Program-made: the position numbers and the translations under genes | Notes under the pieces: model-generated | What the model was told of the DNA's origin: nothing | Seen by the model: only the letters and a program-made list of their open reading frames with translations | Database searches by the model: none | Shown: in pieces, positions 20,645 through 21,284 of the stretch | Numbering within the stretch: position 1 is the first letter of the stretch | Layout: every line of letters begins with the position of its first letter | Assembly (NCBI GenBank): GCA_905397405.1 | Contig: CAJPVJ010000702.1 | Coordinates: 1-21,284, forward strand | DNA: 21,284 nucleotides | Origin: Oppiella nova | Lineage: Eukaryota > Arthropoda > Arachnida > Sarcoptiformes > Oppiidae | Reading direction: 5' to 3'

Positions 20645-21284
20645 GACGGTCTTGAACAGCACCTCAGCGCCCAACTCATTGGCTGACGACACAGACTCCT
20701 CGCCTCGAGTCTGAGTCTCTCATATGTAGTTCCCGAAGACAACACCCAAAGTGGTTGTGGATCCGCTACCAGTGTGACCCCTGCGTCCACTGTCACGGAG
20801 AGTGAGCCATCAATTTGGAGTGGGAGGCAGTCGTGGGGAAGGACTGGTGTTTCAAACAGTAGCCATTTGTGGTGCATATCGTGCGGTGATCACTGTTTCT
20901 GTGGATTGGCAGGTCTTCAGGCCACTGATGGGCGGAGGTGTAGAAGCGGACGTCTTGGGAAGGCGTGTGTACCGTCTCATCGGTGGCCAACACATCAGTC
21001 GCCGTCTAAAGCGACTATCCGTTTGGACAACTGGTCGTCACGTCTTGAGGGCTGCGGTAGACCTCAAAGGAGTGGTTGTGTTGTCAATGGATTGGTTGTG
21101 ATGTCTGTGTTGGCGATGGACTCACTGTCTGTCGGCGACGTCATAAAGAGCGCCAGTAGTAGTGACTGGTCTTCGCATTGGAGACTCAGTTGTCGTCCAA
21201 TCCATCGGATGAGTGTCTGTCGACTGAGTGTCGGTGCGAGCCGTGAGTGAGTGAGACATCTGTTCGGCGTTCCTTTGAATCCGT
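20645..21284. other. GC-richer unidentified segment, possibly exonic
   Basis: Base composition rises clearly above the neighbouring spacers, and several frames stay open for 60-150 codons on both strands. I recognise no domain in any frame. The plus-strand frames are rich in Val, Gly and Arg; the complementary minus frames are rich in Thr, Ser, His and Pro. It may hold terminal exons of a gene entering from the right on the minus strand (convergent with the MEGF8-like gene), or simple GC-rich non-coding DNA. Confidence 0.4.
21126..21283 (-). CDS. Candidate partial exon, unknown product
   Basis: On the minus strand a frame is open from the window edge and ends at a consensus GTGAGT donor (21125-21120). 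It includes MSHSLTARTDTQSTD and TTTESPMRRPVTTT, a Ser/Thr-rich stretch. Plausible acceptors follow downstream (near 21058), but I could not choose a next exon. No family is recognised; the call rests only on the open frame, donor and composition. Confidence 0.2.

Noticed and set aside
1-21284. tRNA, rRNA, transposase or integrase genes
   Set aside because: No cloverleaf core, rRNA stretch, terminal inverted repeats or transposase motif could be found by eye.

Overview
This is eukaryotic nuclear DNA. It has AT-rich spacers, compact genes with mostly 60-250 nt GT-AG introns, and four metazoan gene families. A small arthropod fits best. An acariform (oribatid-type) mite is my guess from compactness and gene content, but the sequence does not prove it. 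No bacterial, viral, tRNA, rRNA or CRISPR feature was seen.

Layout. Positions 1-4757 hold the 3' part of a receptor-type protein tyrosine phosphatase (RPTP) on the minus strand, but in scrambled order. An ectodomain exon plus a transmembrane exon sits at 1-520. An inverted, truncated copy of the 3' end of the neighbouring Ras gene follows at 745-1404. Then comes a near-complete block from a second copy of the same transmembrane exon through both phosphatase domains to the stop codon (4741 down to 1500). Positions 5287-6355 hold an intact five-exon Ras GTPase (minus strand, K-Ras4B-like tail). A 2.6 kb divergent spacer follows. A six-exon class 5 semaphorin (plus strand) runs from 8981 to 13747, and a 1.3 kb spacer follows it. 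A four-exon MEGF8-type membrane protein (plus strand) runs from 15039 to 20200 and matches only the C-terminal half of vertebrate MEGF8. The last ~640 bases, after a 17-bp tandem repeat, are GC-richer and unidentified.

What stands out. (1) The first 127 bases are repeated exactly at 4631-4757, and the Ras 3' end is present twice in opposite orientation with 8 substitutions and one 2-nt indel over 660 nt. This is either a local duplication/inversion or a haplotype misjoin; the exact 127-nt length suggests de Bruijn graph assembly at k=127. (2) The RPTP D2 domain is a clear pseudophosphatase, and D1 has a Gln-to-Glu change in its Q-loop. (3) The MEGF8 gene appears to start at the second CUB domain with its own candidate signal peptide. 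(4) The one long semaphorin intron carries complementary (CT)n and (AG)n tracts.

The four genes are not an operon or a known system. All are cell-surface or signalling genes: RPTP and Ras in phosphotyrosine/MAPK signalling, Sema5 in plexin guidance, and MEGF8 in receptor turnover. Exon borders were deduced by eye from splice consensus, reading phase and family similarity, and all borders listed are phase-consistent.
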